IMG/VR virus record: IMGVR_UViG_3300021425_000240
Coordinates: 1-20,421 of that record
Length of the DNA stretch: 20,421 nt
Source: a virus
Strand: one strand, 5' to 3'
Below, one piece after another: positions 7,720 to 14,953 of the stretch (position 1 is its first letter; each line of letters starts with the position of its first letter). The notes under the pieces were generated by a model that saw nothing but the letters and a program-made list of their open reading frames with translations, did not search any database and was not told the origin of the DNA. A program made the translations under genes and the position numbers.

Positions 7720-8109
7720 ATGGCAATCCACAAAGGATCCGAGGGGACTGTAAAGGTTGGTTCGAACACCATCGCCAATATTCGTTCCTACTCAATCGAG
7801 GAGTCGGCAGACACTCTCGAGCAGACAACAATGGGCTCGACCAGCCGGGCATTCGTTGCAAGCCTAACAACATTCACCGGGTCGGTGGATGTCTACTGGG
7901 ACGAAACTGACACCACAGGCCAGGGCGCTCTCACGAGCGGCGCTGAGGTGACTCTGAATTTTTACCCAGAAGGCGATGCAGCTGGTGATACTTATTATTC
8001 GGGAACGGCTATTGTTACCGGCGTGACTCGATCAGCTGCTTTCGATGGCAACATCGAGGCATCGATCACTGTCCAGGGTGATGGCGCACTGACTGAAACG
8101 ACGGTTTGA
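7720..8109 (+). CDS. Major tail (tube) protein
   Basis: 129 residues that would stack as hexamers to form the tail tube. The pattern is characteristic of small siphophage tube proteins: a glycine-rich start (H-K-G-S-E-G-T-V-K-V-G), I-R-S-Y-S-I-E-E-S-A-D-T-L-E, T-T-M-G-S-T-S-R-A-F-V, F-T-G-S-V-D-V-Y-W-D-E-T-D, L-N-F-Y-P-E-G, and a final strand pair with A-S-I-T-V-Q-G-D-G. The Shine-Dalgarno ggagga (7707-7712) lies 7 bases before the ATG and is among the strongest in the window, fitting a protein needed in high copy. Position between tail terminator and chaperones agrees. Confidence 0.9.
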   Translation: MAIHKGSEGTVKVGSNTIANIRSYSIEESADTLEQTTMGSTSRAFVASLTTFTGSVDVYWDETDTTGQGALTSGAEVTLNFYPEGDAAGDTYYSGTAIVTGVTRSAAFDGNIEASITVQGDGALTETTV

Positions 8110-8111
8110 AA

Positions 8112-8450
8112 ATGAGTGTCCTGGATAAGGCGAAGGGGCACTACAAAACCCTATTAAGCGCCGAACCAGTCAAGATTGAGATCCCCGAGTGGGAGACGAC
8201 GGCATATGCAAAGCCTGGCATCAATCTAGCTCAGATGGGCGAAATTCTCGAGCTGAGTCAGAACGGTAAGACAGCCGAAGCGATGGCGATGACATTGATT
8301 TATCGCCTGATCGATGAGGATGGCAAACCTATTTTCCGAAAGGCCGAGAAAACCGAGCTAATGCGGCACGTCGATCCCGATGTCCTGGCGCGTGTTGTTG
8401 GAGAGATTAGCTCGAACGATCCGGACGAGGATGAAGTCTCGGGAAACTGA
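8112..8450 (+). CDS. Tail assembly chaperone, gpG-like (unshifted product)
   Basis: 112 residues from the ATG at 8112. A TTG at 8106 would add two residues overlapping the tube stop and is less likely. Position just before the tape measure, small acidic character and the frameshift signal at its end mark it as the G-type chaperone that coats the tape measure protein during tail assembly and is absent from the virion. It has a short strand region (V-K-I-E-I-P-E-W), helices (I-N-L-A-Q-M-G-E-I-L-E-L-S), and an acidic end (D-P-D-E-D-E-V-S-G-N). The G-type fold call rests mainly on context, since this family diverges quickly. Confidence 0.85.
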   Translation: MSVLDKAKGHYKTLLSAEPVKIEIPEWETTAYAKPGINLAQMGEILELSQNGKTAEAMAMTLIYRLIDEDGKPIFRKAEKTELMRHVDPDVLARVVGEISSNDPDEDEVSGN

Positions 8451-8587
8451 GAGCCGACAATGACTTGCAGTTCCGTTATTACCTGGCGGAAACCCTCTGC
8501 AAAACAGTCGGAGAAATCGAAAGGATGGATATTAGGGAATATCTAGGCTGGATAGCGTGGTTTAAGTTAAAGGAATCGAACAGATGA
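8112..8587 (+). CDS. GT fusion chaperone made by -1 programmed frameshift
   Basis: Ribosomes slipping back one base at GGGAAAC (8441-8447) leave the gpG-like frame just before its TGA and read a 46-codon frame, 8447-8587, giving a 158-residue product. The added part (A-D-N-D-L-Q-F-R-Y-Y-L-A-E-T-L, then I-R-E-Y-L-G-W-I-A-W-F) is the standard T-domain pattern: D-L-x-F-R, then an R-E-x-x-x-W helix. It has no ribosome site or start codon of its own near the junction, so it makes sense only as a fusion. Its TGA (8585-8587) overlaps the tape measure ATG (8584) as ATGA. In lambda, G and GT bind and protect the tape measure protein, and the G:GT ratio matters for tail assembly. Confidence 0.92.
8441..8447 (+). 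other. -1 frameshift slippery heptamer G-GGA-AAC
   Basis: In the zero frame the codons are tcG GGA AAC TGA, fitting X-XXY-YYZ exactly and followed at once by the stop. The lambda counterpart is GGGAAAG. A gaggatga stretch (8427-8434) begins 14 bases upstream, with its gagg ending 10 bases before the heptamer, and could act as a stimulatory internal Shine-Dalgarno as in dnaX. I see no convincing stem-loop downstream. Confidence 0.9.
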
Positions 8588-10431
8588 GCCGAATGAACGC
8601 GCAGATCGATATCACAGCCAAGAACAAAACGCAGAAGGCGTTTGATTCTGTTAATCGAAATCTGACTAATATGCGGCGCGCCACGAATAAAACGGTCGGG
8701 CGTGTCGCTAAAATTGGAACGGCGTTTGTCGCTGCGGGTGCAGCGGCGACCGCTGCGATGGTCAAAATGCGAATGCAGGCCATCGATAACCTTGCCAAAA
8801 CCGCTGATAAACTCGGCGTCACCACCGAAGCGCTCGCCGGGTTCAGACACGCAGCCGAGCTCTCTGGAGTCTCCACCCAGGTATTCGATAAAGCGCTCCA
8901 GAATATGGGCGTGCAGATAGCGAATGCAGCCCAGGGCACCGGCATCGCTACTCGCGCGCTCGATGAACTGGGACTAAACGCCCAGGCGCTGACAAAACTA
9001 CCGCTCGATCAGCAAATGAGGGAAGTCGCGAAAGCGATGGAGAGTGTCGAGGATCATTCGACTCGAACCCGAATCGCATATGAGCTGTTTGGCGCGCGCG
9101 GTGTTGGCGTGCTGAACATGATGAAGGGCGGCGCCGATGCAATGGATGCGATGGCCCAGGAAGCGGAAACACTGGGGATTGCGCTCGACAGGGTCGACGC
9201 CGCTCAGATCGAGGCTGCGAATGACAACGTGACTCGAGCGAAAAGCGTATTCGAAGGCTTCGCGAATCAGATCACTGTCGCACTATCGCCGGCCATTTCT
9301 GAGCTGGCGGCAAATTTCTATCAGACCGCTCTCGATACGAACGAGATGGGCAACGTCGGCGACAGAGCTGCCAAGTTAATGGTGAAGGGATTCGGGTTCG
9401 TTGGCGATGGCATTCTCGGCCTAAAACTACTGATTAAAGGAATACAGCTTGCATTTTCTAGGATGACGGCGCTTTTATTGAGGGGTTTTTCAAAAATCGG
9501 TAAGGCGGTTGACTTTCTAATCAGACAATACAACAAGGTCGCTTCTTTTTTTGGTCGACCTACACTGGCGGCTAGTGTCTCCAGAAATTTCGAGATGATG
9601 GCGCAGTCGTTCGACAGTGTCGGCGATGATATCCAACAGCAAATATCTGACGCTTTGAATGCTCCGCTGCCGAGCGAGCGGATCAATGAGTGGTATGACA
9701 ACGTACAAATGAGGGCCCGAGAAACTGCCGAGGTCGTCGCAGCTAATGCGCCTGGTGTTGTCGCTGCCGAAGCAAGCTCTGCCGCTGCGCCGGTTGATGT
9801 CACTGATACCGACCCGGTCACAAAAGCGCGGATGGAAGGCGAGCAAAAGCTAAAGGAATTCACGCGCAAGTCGACAATGGAGCAGACTCAGATCGTGCTC
9901 GGCGGATTAGATCAGCAGCTGGCGGGCATTGCGAAACACAACAAAGCTGCGTTTGCCTTGCAGAAGGGCGTGCAGATCGCCCAGGCGGTCATGAATACGT
10001 ACACGGGCGCGACTAAGGCGCTTGCGTCATTCCCGCCACCGATCAATTTTGCGATGGCTGCGGCGGTGGTTGCGAGCGGCCTGGCGCAAGTGGCATCGAT
10101 TCGCGCACAAAGTTTCGAGGGTGGTGGTTTTACTGGTTTCGGTGCTCGATCTGGCGGTGTTGATGGTAAGGGTGGATTCCCGGCGATACTGCACCCCAAC
10201 GAAACGGTGATCGATCACACGAAATCACCGCGCGGAAAGCAGGACGACGAGAAGGTTCGCAATCAAAGCGAGGTGATCGTTCATCAAACGATAAACGTCA
10301 CGACGGGCATACAATCGACTGTGAGAGCTGAAATCGCGAATATGCTTCCTGCTATTACCGAAGCGGCAAAAGCCGCTGTGGCGGATTCTAGGATGCGTGG
10401 GGGCGGCTTCTCGGCTGCAATGGGGACATAA
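8584..10431 (+). CDS. Tape measure protein
   Basis: 615 residues, Ala/Gly/Met-rich and mostly helical. It sets tail length and is expelled through the tube during DNA entry. Residues 1-60 hold a charged helical start and a small hydrophobic run (A-F-V-A-A-G-A-A-A-T-A-A-M-V). Next is T-A-D-K-L-G-V-T-T-E-A-L-A-G-F, a common tape measure motif, a helical middle, hydrophobic segments near residues 270-305, and a late Ala-rich hydrophobic stretch. The end, from about residue 512 (G-G-G-F-T-G-F-G-A-R-S-G-G-V-D-G), through F-P-A-I-L-H-P-N-E-T-V-I-D-H, is typical of this family. At roughly 0.15 nm per residue the tail would be about 90 nm, which is an estimate. The start overlaps the chaperone stop (ATGA), with aagga 9 bases upstream. 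Confidence 0.94.
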   Translation: MSRMNAQIDITAKNKTQKAFDSVNRNLTNMRRATNKTVGRVAKIGTAFVAAGAAATAAMVKMRMQAIDNLAKTADKLGVTTEALAGFRHAAELSGVSTQVFDKALQNMGVQIANAAQGTGIATRALDELGLNAQALTKLPLDQQMREVAKAMESVEDHSTRTRIAYELFGARGVGVLNMMKGGADAMDAMAQEAETLGIALDRVDAAQIEAANDNVTRAKSVFEGFANQITVALSPAISELAANFYQTALDTNEMGNVGDRAAKLMVKGFGFVGDGILGLKLLIKGIQLAFSRMTALLLRGFSKIGKAVDFLIRQYNKVASFFGRPTLAASVSRNFEMMAQSFDSVGDDIQQQISDALNAPLPSERINEWYDNVQMRARETAEVVAANAPGVVAAEASSAAAPVDVTDTDPVTKARMEGEQKLKEFTRKSTMEQTQIVLGGLDQQLAGIAKHNKAAFALQKGVQIAQAVMNTYTGATKALASFPPPINFAMAAAVVASGLAQVASIRAQSFEGGGFTGFGARSGGVDGKGGFPAILHPNETVIDHTKSPRGKQDDEKVRNQSEVIVHQTINVTTGIQSTVRAEIANMLPAITEAAKAAVADSRMRGGGFSAAMGT

Positions 10432-10970
10432 TGGCTGCTTTTCCAAATGTAGGCTTTGAAAAGATGACGATGCGCCTTAAATCGGCGACATCCATCAGCA
10501 CCTCGCCTTTCACTTATGATCAACAGGTTTTCCAGCACCAGGGCGTGCGCTGGGAAGCCGAGGTTACACTGCCACCCTTAAAGCAGAGCCAGGCGAAAGA
10601 GGTTGAGGCTTTTTTCGCTGCACTGCGAGGCCAGGCGAACACGTTCACGATGGGAAATCCTATCCATAGCCAGTCGGCGATCGGTACGATTACGAGCGGC
10701 ACAAAAAACGCGACAACAGTCACCGGGACTCTGGGTGGCGCTGAGGTTGGCGACTATTTCGAGGTCGGTGGCAGTCTCTACATCATCACTGCGATCGATT
10801 CGTCGACGTTCGATATTATGCCGCCGCTGCGAACTGCGATCTCGGCATCGACGTCACTTGATTTCACGCTGCCGAAAGGAACCTGGCGCCTGGCATCGAA
10901 CGATATCGAGTGGGATATCGATAAGGCGAGTTTTTATTCTTTCACGTTCGCGTGCGTTGAGGCGATATGA
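10431..10970 (+). CDS. Tail tip protein in the lambda M / distal-tail position
   Basis: 179 residues, start overlapping the tape measure stop (TAATG). The pattern W-E-A-E-V-T-L-P-P-L-K-Q-S-Q-A-K-E-V-E-A-F-F, then A-L-R-G-Q-A-N-T-F-T-M-G-N-P, recurs in phage tail proteins encoded just after the tape measure. It describes a beta-sandwich with a helix that lies over the tube end, as in distal tail proteins. Residues 86-130 hold a second small beta domain (T-G-T-L-G-G-A-E-V-G-D-Y-F-E-V-G-G-S-L-Y-type), and the last strand returns to the first domain (S-F-Y-S-F-T-F-A). Probable role: ring joining the tail tube to the tip hub. Family membership is a pattern judgement. Confidence 0.75.
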   Translation: MAAFPNVGFEKMTMRLKSATSISTSPFTYDQQVFQHQGVRWEAEVTLPPLKQSQAKEVEAFFAALRGQANTFTMGNPIHSQSAIGTITSGTKNATTVTGTLGGAEVGDYFEVGGSLYIITAIDSSTFDIMPPLRTAISASTSLDFTLPKGTWRLASNDIEWDIDKASFYSFTFACVEAI

Positions 10971-11593
10971 CTCGCGGCTTGGTCACTGATATTGCGAACG
11001 CTATTTCGTCGGATGTTGTTCGCCCGGTCGTTTTTGTGCAATGCGCGTTTGACTCTGGCGCTCTCAATCTATGGAGCGGCCTGGGTGACCTGACTGCCGA
11101 TAGCGTCGATTATGTTGGCGCTGGCACGTTACTCAGCATCGGCAGCATCAAGGAAAGCGCGGAGCTCCAGGCTAATGGTGTCTCTGTCACATTGTCGGGC
11201 GTTACTGAGCCGCTATTGTCGAAGGCTCGAGATGAGAACTATCAGGGGCGATCGCTCAAGATTCTGCTCGGCGTAATGGATTCGACAAATACATTGATCG
11301 ACAACCCCTTTGTTATTTTCTCGGGCTTTATGGATACGATGACGATCCAGGACGGCGAGGAAACGGCGACGATTCGAGTCACGGTAGAAAATCGCCTGGT
11401 CGAGTTCGAGCGCTCACGACAGCGCCGCTATACCGCGGAAGATCAAAAAATCGATTACCCCACCGATAAAGGGCTCGAGTTCGTTGCCGAGATAGCAGAG
11501 AAGGAGATCGTGTGGGGTAGATCCCAGGCTACCCCGCAAACACCGCCCGGCGGTGATGGGGATTACGATGAAAGCGACAGATTTCATGACTAG
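10967..11593 (+). CDS. Tail tip protein in the lambda L position
   Basis: 208 residues, ATGA overlap with the previous gene, gagg (10959-10962) as ribosome site. Residues 1-60 contain V-R-P-V-V-F-V-Q-C-A-F-D-S-G, then L-W-S-G-L-G-D-L-T, the usual opening of this tail-tip family. The middle has the V-S-V-T-L-S-G and Y-Q-G-R-S-L-K-I-L-L-G strands and T-M-T-I-Q-D-G-E-E-T-A-T-I-R-V-T-V-E-N-R-L, a beta-hub signature also seen in DUF2163-like and gene-transfer-agent tip proteins. The end has D-K-G-L-E-F-V, then E-I-V-W-G. It likely forms part of the hub between the distal tail ring and the J-like protein. The final 20 residues are Gly/Asp-rich and look flexible. Confidence 0.78.
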   Translation: MTRGLVTDIANAISSDVVRPVVFVQCAFDSGALNLWSGLGDLTADSVDYVGAGTLLSIGSIKESAELQANGVSVTLSGVTEPLLSKARDENYQGRSLKILLGVMDSTNTLIDNPFVIFSGFMDTMTIQDGEETATIRVTVENRLVEFERSRQRRYTAEDQKIDYPTDKGLEFVAEIAEKEIVWGRSQATPQTPPGGDGDYDESDRFHD

Positions 11594-11605
11594 CGAGAGG
11601 CCATC

Positions 11606-12055
11606 ATGAAATTTGCTCATGAAAATCTCACTAATGTTAAACAGGATATATTGCCGCTGCTCGATGAGCATTGGCGGGAAATCGCTCTCAACCAGGACGT
11701 TATAAAGCTAAATCCTGACTGGGAAGCCTACGCTGCGCTCGATGCCGCTGGTCGGCTGCGCGTTTACACTGCTCGAGAGAATGGCGAGCTGCTCGGCTAT
11801 TTTGTTCTGATTGTGGCGCCTTCCCTGCATTACAAGGATCATATTTTCGCGAACAACGACATCATATTTTTGCGTGCTGACGTGCGCGAGGGATTCACTG
11901 GGATTAAGCTGATAAAATATGCGGTCGAGTGTTTAGAACGCGAAGGCGTTCGACAGATTAACATTAATACGAAAGTGCATCAGCCGTTCGATAAAATCTT
12001 GGAGCGCCAGGGCTTTGAGAATATCGAGCGCGTATATTCAAAGTGTATGAGGTGA
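11606..12055 (+). CDS. GNAT-type acetyltransferase encoded in the tail-tip operon
   Basis: 149 residues with the GNAT layout: N-terminal helices (I-L-P-L-L-D-E-H-W-R-E-I-A), strands 2-3 (L-R-V-Y-T-A-R, then G-E-L-L-G-Y-F-V-L-I-V), the motif A strand (N-N-D-I-I-F-L-R-A-D-V) and following helix, then I-N-I-N-T-K-V-H and F-D-K-I-L-E-R-Q-G-F-E. The pyrophosphate loop is V93-R-E-G-F-T-G99, which departs from the usual Q/R-x-x-G-x-G/A, so acetyl-CoA binding should be checked. I recall similar proteins from other phage tail operons at this position. Substrate unknown. gagagg (11595-11600) sits 5 bases upstream of the ATG. It could modify a tail protein or a host target; nothing here decides. Confidence 0.85.
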   Translation: MKFAHENLTNVKQDILPLLDEHWREIALNQDVIKLNPDWEAYAALDAAGRLRVYTARENGELLGYFVLIVAPSLHYKDHIFANNDIIFLRADVREGFTGIKLIKYAVECLEREGVRQININTKVHQPFDKILERQGFENIERVYSKCMR

Positions 12056-12059
12056 TTTT

Positions 12060-14723
12060 GTGGCAATTAGCGCCGTAGTCGGATTAGTGAGCGCGGTCGG
12101 TGCATCGATCGCGGTTCCGCTTGTATTCGGTGCTGCATATAGCATCACCGCGCTTGGGTTTGCTACTGCATTCGCCGTCGGCGCCGGCGTCTCTGCAATA
12201 TCAAAAGCGCTAGTGCCGAAACCTGACCTCGGCGCACAAATGCGCGGCACTACAGTCACCGCCCGCGACCCGGCGGGTCCCAGGAAAATTATTTATGGTG
12301 AGATGAGGGTCGGCGGGAATGTCGTGTTCATGCATCACTCTGGCACGGATAATGCTTACCTGCACCTGGTGGTGGCGTTCGCGACTCATGAGATCGAGTC
12401 TTACGAGGAAATTTGGTTTAACGACAATAAGATATGGGACGGCGGTTCATTCCAAGGCGATTGGGGCACCTATGTCACGGTCGATGTCACGAAGAAGGGA
12501 ACCGCAACGCAAACGGCCTCGAGCAGCCTGGTGAGCGATGTCACCGCCTGGACTAGCGATCACAAGCTATCAGGCATTGCATATATCGCATTCAAGCTAG
12601 AATGGAACCAGGACAAATTCCCCCAGGGCGTGCCCAATATCACGGCGCTGATTAAGGGTCGCAAGGTTTACGATCCGCGCACCTCGACGACAGCATTCAG
12701 TAAAAACCCGGCATTGTGCGTGCGTGATTATTTGCTCGATACCAAATACGGCCTGGGCGAGGATGCAGCGAACATCGATAACGACGCGGTGATTGCCGCG
12801 GCGAATATATGCGACACGACTGGTGACTACTCTGACGCTTCCCAAGCGCGATATGAGTGCAATGGCCTGCTGCTAACGACTAATCAGCTCAAATCTAACA
12901 TCGAGCAGCTGCTCTCGAGCATGGGCGGTCGGCTCACTTACTCCGGCGGAAAATTCTACATTCAAGCCGCTGGCTATACGGCGCCGACGTTCTCATTCGA
13001 TGAGTCGAGTGTCATCAGTGAGATCAAAACGCAAACCAAGCAATCCAGGCGCACAATCTATAACGGCGTGAAGGGCACGTTCGTCTCCGAGGAAAAAAAC
13101 TATAAAGTGATGGATTACCCGGCGCAGATACTCAAGACGACCGCCGGCAGTTTCATCACTGGCACTAAATACAAGATTCTATTTGTCGGCACGACTGATT
13201 TCACTGCGATCGGAGCCGCTGCGAACGATGTCGGCGTCGAGTTCACTGCGACGGGTGCCGGCAGCGGTACAGGTACAGCATCAAAAACAATCATCGAGGA
13301 TGGCGCTGAGATATATCTCGATATGCCGCTGCCGTTTGTAACAAACAACAAGCAGGCGCAGCGAATCGCCAAAATCGCAATGCTGAAATCTCGCCAGCAA
13401 GTGAACCTGGCGATGACAGTCAATATGTCGGCATTGAAAATCAAGGTCGGCGACACCGTGAATATCACGAATGCGCGCCTGGGGTACTCCGATAAAATAT
13501 TCGAGGTCATCGATTACGATTTCGCCATGAAGCCTGGCGGGGAATGTGGCGTTAATCTGAATCTGATCGAGACCGCATCATCGATTTATGATTGGACAAC
13601 CGCGGACGAAGAGGATTTTCTCGCTGGTGGAGAACTGACGCTATACGATGGTCGTACTGTGCCAGAAGTCGAGGATTTGACTGCTACAGAAGTAGCTTTG
13701 ATTGGGCCTGACGGCTCAACGACGACAACGGTAGAGCTTACATGGACAGCGCCAACTGATGCGTTTATCAACTTCTACAAAGTGCGTTGGAATGTAAACG
13801 GCACTACCAATTACTTTCATGCAGAGACTAGAGAAACAAGGATTCTCATCAGTGGCTTAAGTGTCACATCAAACTATGACTATCGTGTGCAGGTGCAAAA
13901 CCTTTTAGGCGTCACGAGTACGGGCGTAACGATATCTGATAACCCGTTTTTTGGTGATACAACTGCTCCTAGCGTTCCTACGGGAACAGGCACTACAGGC
14001 GGCATACAAACAATAACCGCAGAATGGACAAACCCGACAGATGCAGATTTTAAGCACGTCGAGGTTTATGTTGCTACTGACGAGGTACTTCCAGCGTCAC
14101 CAACTGCGATTGTGGATGGCGAAGAATACGTACTGACTGGATTATCTGGCATACAAACACGAAATTTCTGGCTCAAGTCAGTAGATTTTGCAGGCAACAA
14201 GTCAGCAGCTACTGCTAGGTTTCAAGGCACCTCTGTTTTAATAGACTTAAATGAGCTAGGCGATAACGTCGTCACTAAGAAAACAAAAAGCCTTGACTCC
14301 AATTTCACTATTACTGCAAATACCCTTCAGCAAATTTACTCAGTGCGCTTAGATTCTCCAACAGACACAACAGTAGGCTTGCGTTCTTATTACGCAGTAC
14401 ACATTGAATGGAATCCTATTTCAGCGTCTGACTGGGAGGATGATGGCGGTGATAGACCTGAAGTGAATTATCGGTTAAGTAAAGGGTCTACCTTTGCATC
14501 ACGCACTCAAATTGCACAGTCCAATTACGTACATCCCTATTTGAATGACACGCAGGCCGACAGTTACAAAAACACCACTACTTTAGTGGCGATGGATGAC
14601 GTAGCGCGTACTACGCACTTATACCTATATATTGAAGTGGACACAGGCAGTTTTAACACTGGCGGTGGCAGTGATAAAGGCACGATTACCTTATGTGATA
14701 CGACGATACTGGGCATACGATGA
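12060..14723 (+). CDS. Tip attachment protein J family, central tail hub with two FN3 domains
   Basis: 887 residues, against 1132 for lambda gpJ. GTG start with gaggtga (12049-12055) upstream. Residues 1-50 are a hydrophobic Ala/Gly-rich segment. Residues 60-330 hold the hub signature: R-K-I-I-Y-G-E-M-R-V-G-G near 75, L-V-V-A-F-A-T-H-E-I, P-N-I-T-A-L-I-K-G-R-K-V-Y-D-P-R, and the Y-L-L-D-T-K-Y-G-L-G block. Residues 362-408 are an inserted GTTDFTAIGA-type module. The hub resumes with L-D-M-P-L-P-F-V, A-Q-R-I-A-K-I-A and V-G-D-T-V-N-I. FN3-like domains follow at about 535-630 and 633-722, then a roughly 160-residue C-terminal domain I do not recognise that may bind the receptor or the next component. 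Composition becomes A+T-richer in the last third. No NlpC/P60 gene (gpK) or gpI-like gene precedes it. Confidence 0.93.
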   Translation: MAISAVVGLVSAVGASIAVPLVFGAAYSITALGFATAFAVGAGVSAISKALVPKPDLGAQMRGTTVTARDPAGPRKIIYGEMRVGGNVVFMHHSGTDNAYLHLVVAFATHEIESYEEIWFNDNKIWDGGSFQGDWGTYVTVDVTKKGTATQTASSSLVSDVTAWTSDHKLSGIAYIAFKLEWNQDKFPQGVPNITALIKGRKVYDPRTSTTAFSKNPALCVRDYLLDTKYGLGEDAANIDNDAVIAAANICDTTGDYSDASQARYECNGLLLTTNQLKSNIEQLLSSMGGRLTYSGGKFYIQAAGYTAPTFSFDESSVISEIKTQTKQSRRTIYNGVKGTFVSEEKNYKVMDYPAQILKTTAGSFITGTKYKILFVGTTDFTAIGAAANDVGVEFTATGAGSGTGTASKTIIEDGAEIYLDMPLPFVTNNKQAQRIAKIAMLKSRQQVNLAMTVNMSALKIKVGDTVNITNARLGYSDKIFEVIDYDFAMKPGGECGVNLNLIETASSIYDWTTADEEDFLAGGELTLYDGRTVPEVEDLTATEVALIGPDGSTTTTVELTWTAPTDAFINFYKVRWNVNGTTNYFHAETRETRILISGLSVTSNYDYRVQVQNLLGVTSTGVTISDNPFFGDTTAPSVPTGTGTTGGIQTITAEWTNPTDADFKHVEVYVATDEVLPASPTAIVDGEEYVLTGLSGIQTRNFWLKSVDFAGNKSAATARFQGTSVLIDLNELGDNVVTKKTKSLDSNFTITANTLQQIYSVRLDSPTDTTVGLRSYYAVHIEWNPISASDWEDDGGDRPEVNYRLSKGSTFASRTQIAQSNYVHPYLNDTQADSYKNTTTLVAMDDVARTTHLYLYIEVDTGSFNTGGGSDKGTITLCDTTILGIR
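13143..13283 (+). repeat. Inserted GTTDFTAIGA-type module within the J-like hub
   Basis: Codons 362-408 encode a compact Gly/Thr-rich unit: A-G-S-F-I-T-G-T-K-Y-K-I, then V-G-T-T-D-F-T-A-I-G-A, then G-V-E-F-T-A-T-G-A-G-S-G-T-G-T-A. Versions of it recur in many phage virion proteins, often in tandem. Here it is a single copy lying between the D-Y-P and L-D-M-P-L-P-F blocks, which are normally separated only by a short loop. Confidence 0.75.
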
Positions 14724-14917
14724 TTGCATGGCACACAATTAAGAAGAAGCGCGATTACTTATTGTTGATAAGTGACTGGACGCAGTTGAGTGATAACGAC
14801 TTAACAGATGCAAAAAAAGCTGAGTGGCGCACTTATAGGCAGGCGCTACGGGATTTGCCGCAAACGTACTCGACGGCAACAGACAAGTCTGAAATCACAT
14901 GGCCTACTAAACCATAG
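14720..14917 (+). CDS. Tail (fiber) assembly chaperone-like small protein
   Basis: 65 residues, ATGA overlap with the J-like gene. The sequence has the Phage_tail_APC-type core: R-D-Y-L-L-L-I-S-D-W-T-Q-L-S-D-N-D-L (family: R-D-x-L-L-x-x-T-D-W-x-x-L), then W-R-T-Y-R-Q-A-L-R-D-L, and the hallmark ending I-T-W-P-T-K-P. These short proteins usually sit next to fiber or tip genes and are annotated as tail assembly chaperones. The biochemical role is poorly defined. The stop is followed by a 36-base gap holding a promoter. Confidence 0.82.
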   Translation: MIAWHTIKKKRDYLLLISDWTQLSDNDLTDAKKAEWRTYRQALRDLPQTYSTATDKSEITWPTKP

Positions 14918-14920
14918 CGG

Positions 14921-14946
14921 TGATATAATCAAGAGATTCTAGGAGG
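14921..14946 (+). promoter_or_regulatory. Extended -10 promoter and strong Shine-Dalgarno
   Basis: TGATATAAT (14921-14929) is a perfect extended -10 (TG-n-TATAAT). No good -35 is seen at the expected distance (14901-14906 reads ggccta), but extended -10 sites can work without one. A start near 14936 would leave a leader of under 20 bases before aggagg (14941-14946), 7 bases from the ATG at 14954. This is the only such site I found in a true intergenic gap. Confidence 0.6.
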
Positions 14947-14953
14947 ATTTCGC

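Noticed and set aside
8454-8587. Gap between chaperone and tape measure as non-coding or a sequencing frameshift
   Set aside because: The slippery heptamer and the T-domain pattern in the -1 frame explain it as programmed frameshifting.
9321-9869. 182-codon minus-strand frame opposite the tape measure
   Set aside because: It is the antisense shadow of a helical Ala-rich coding region, with no ribosome site or recognisable domain.
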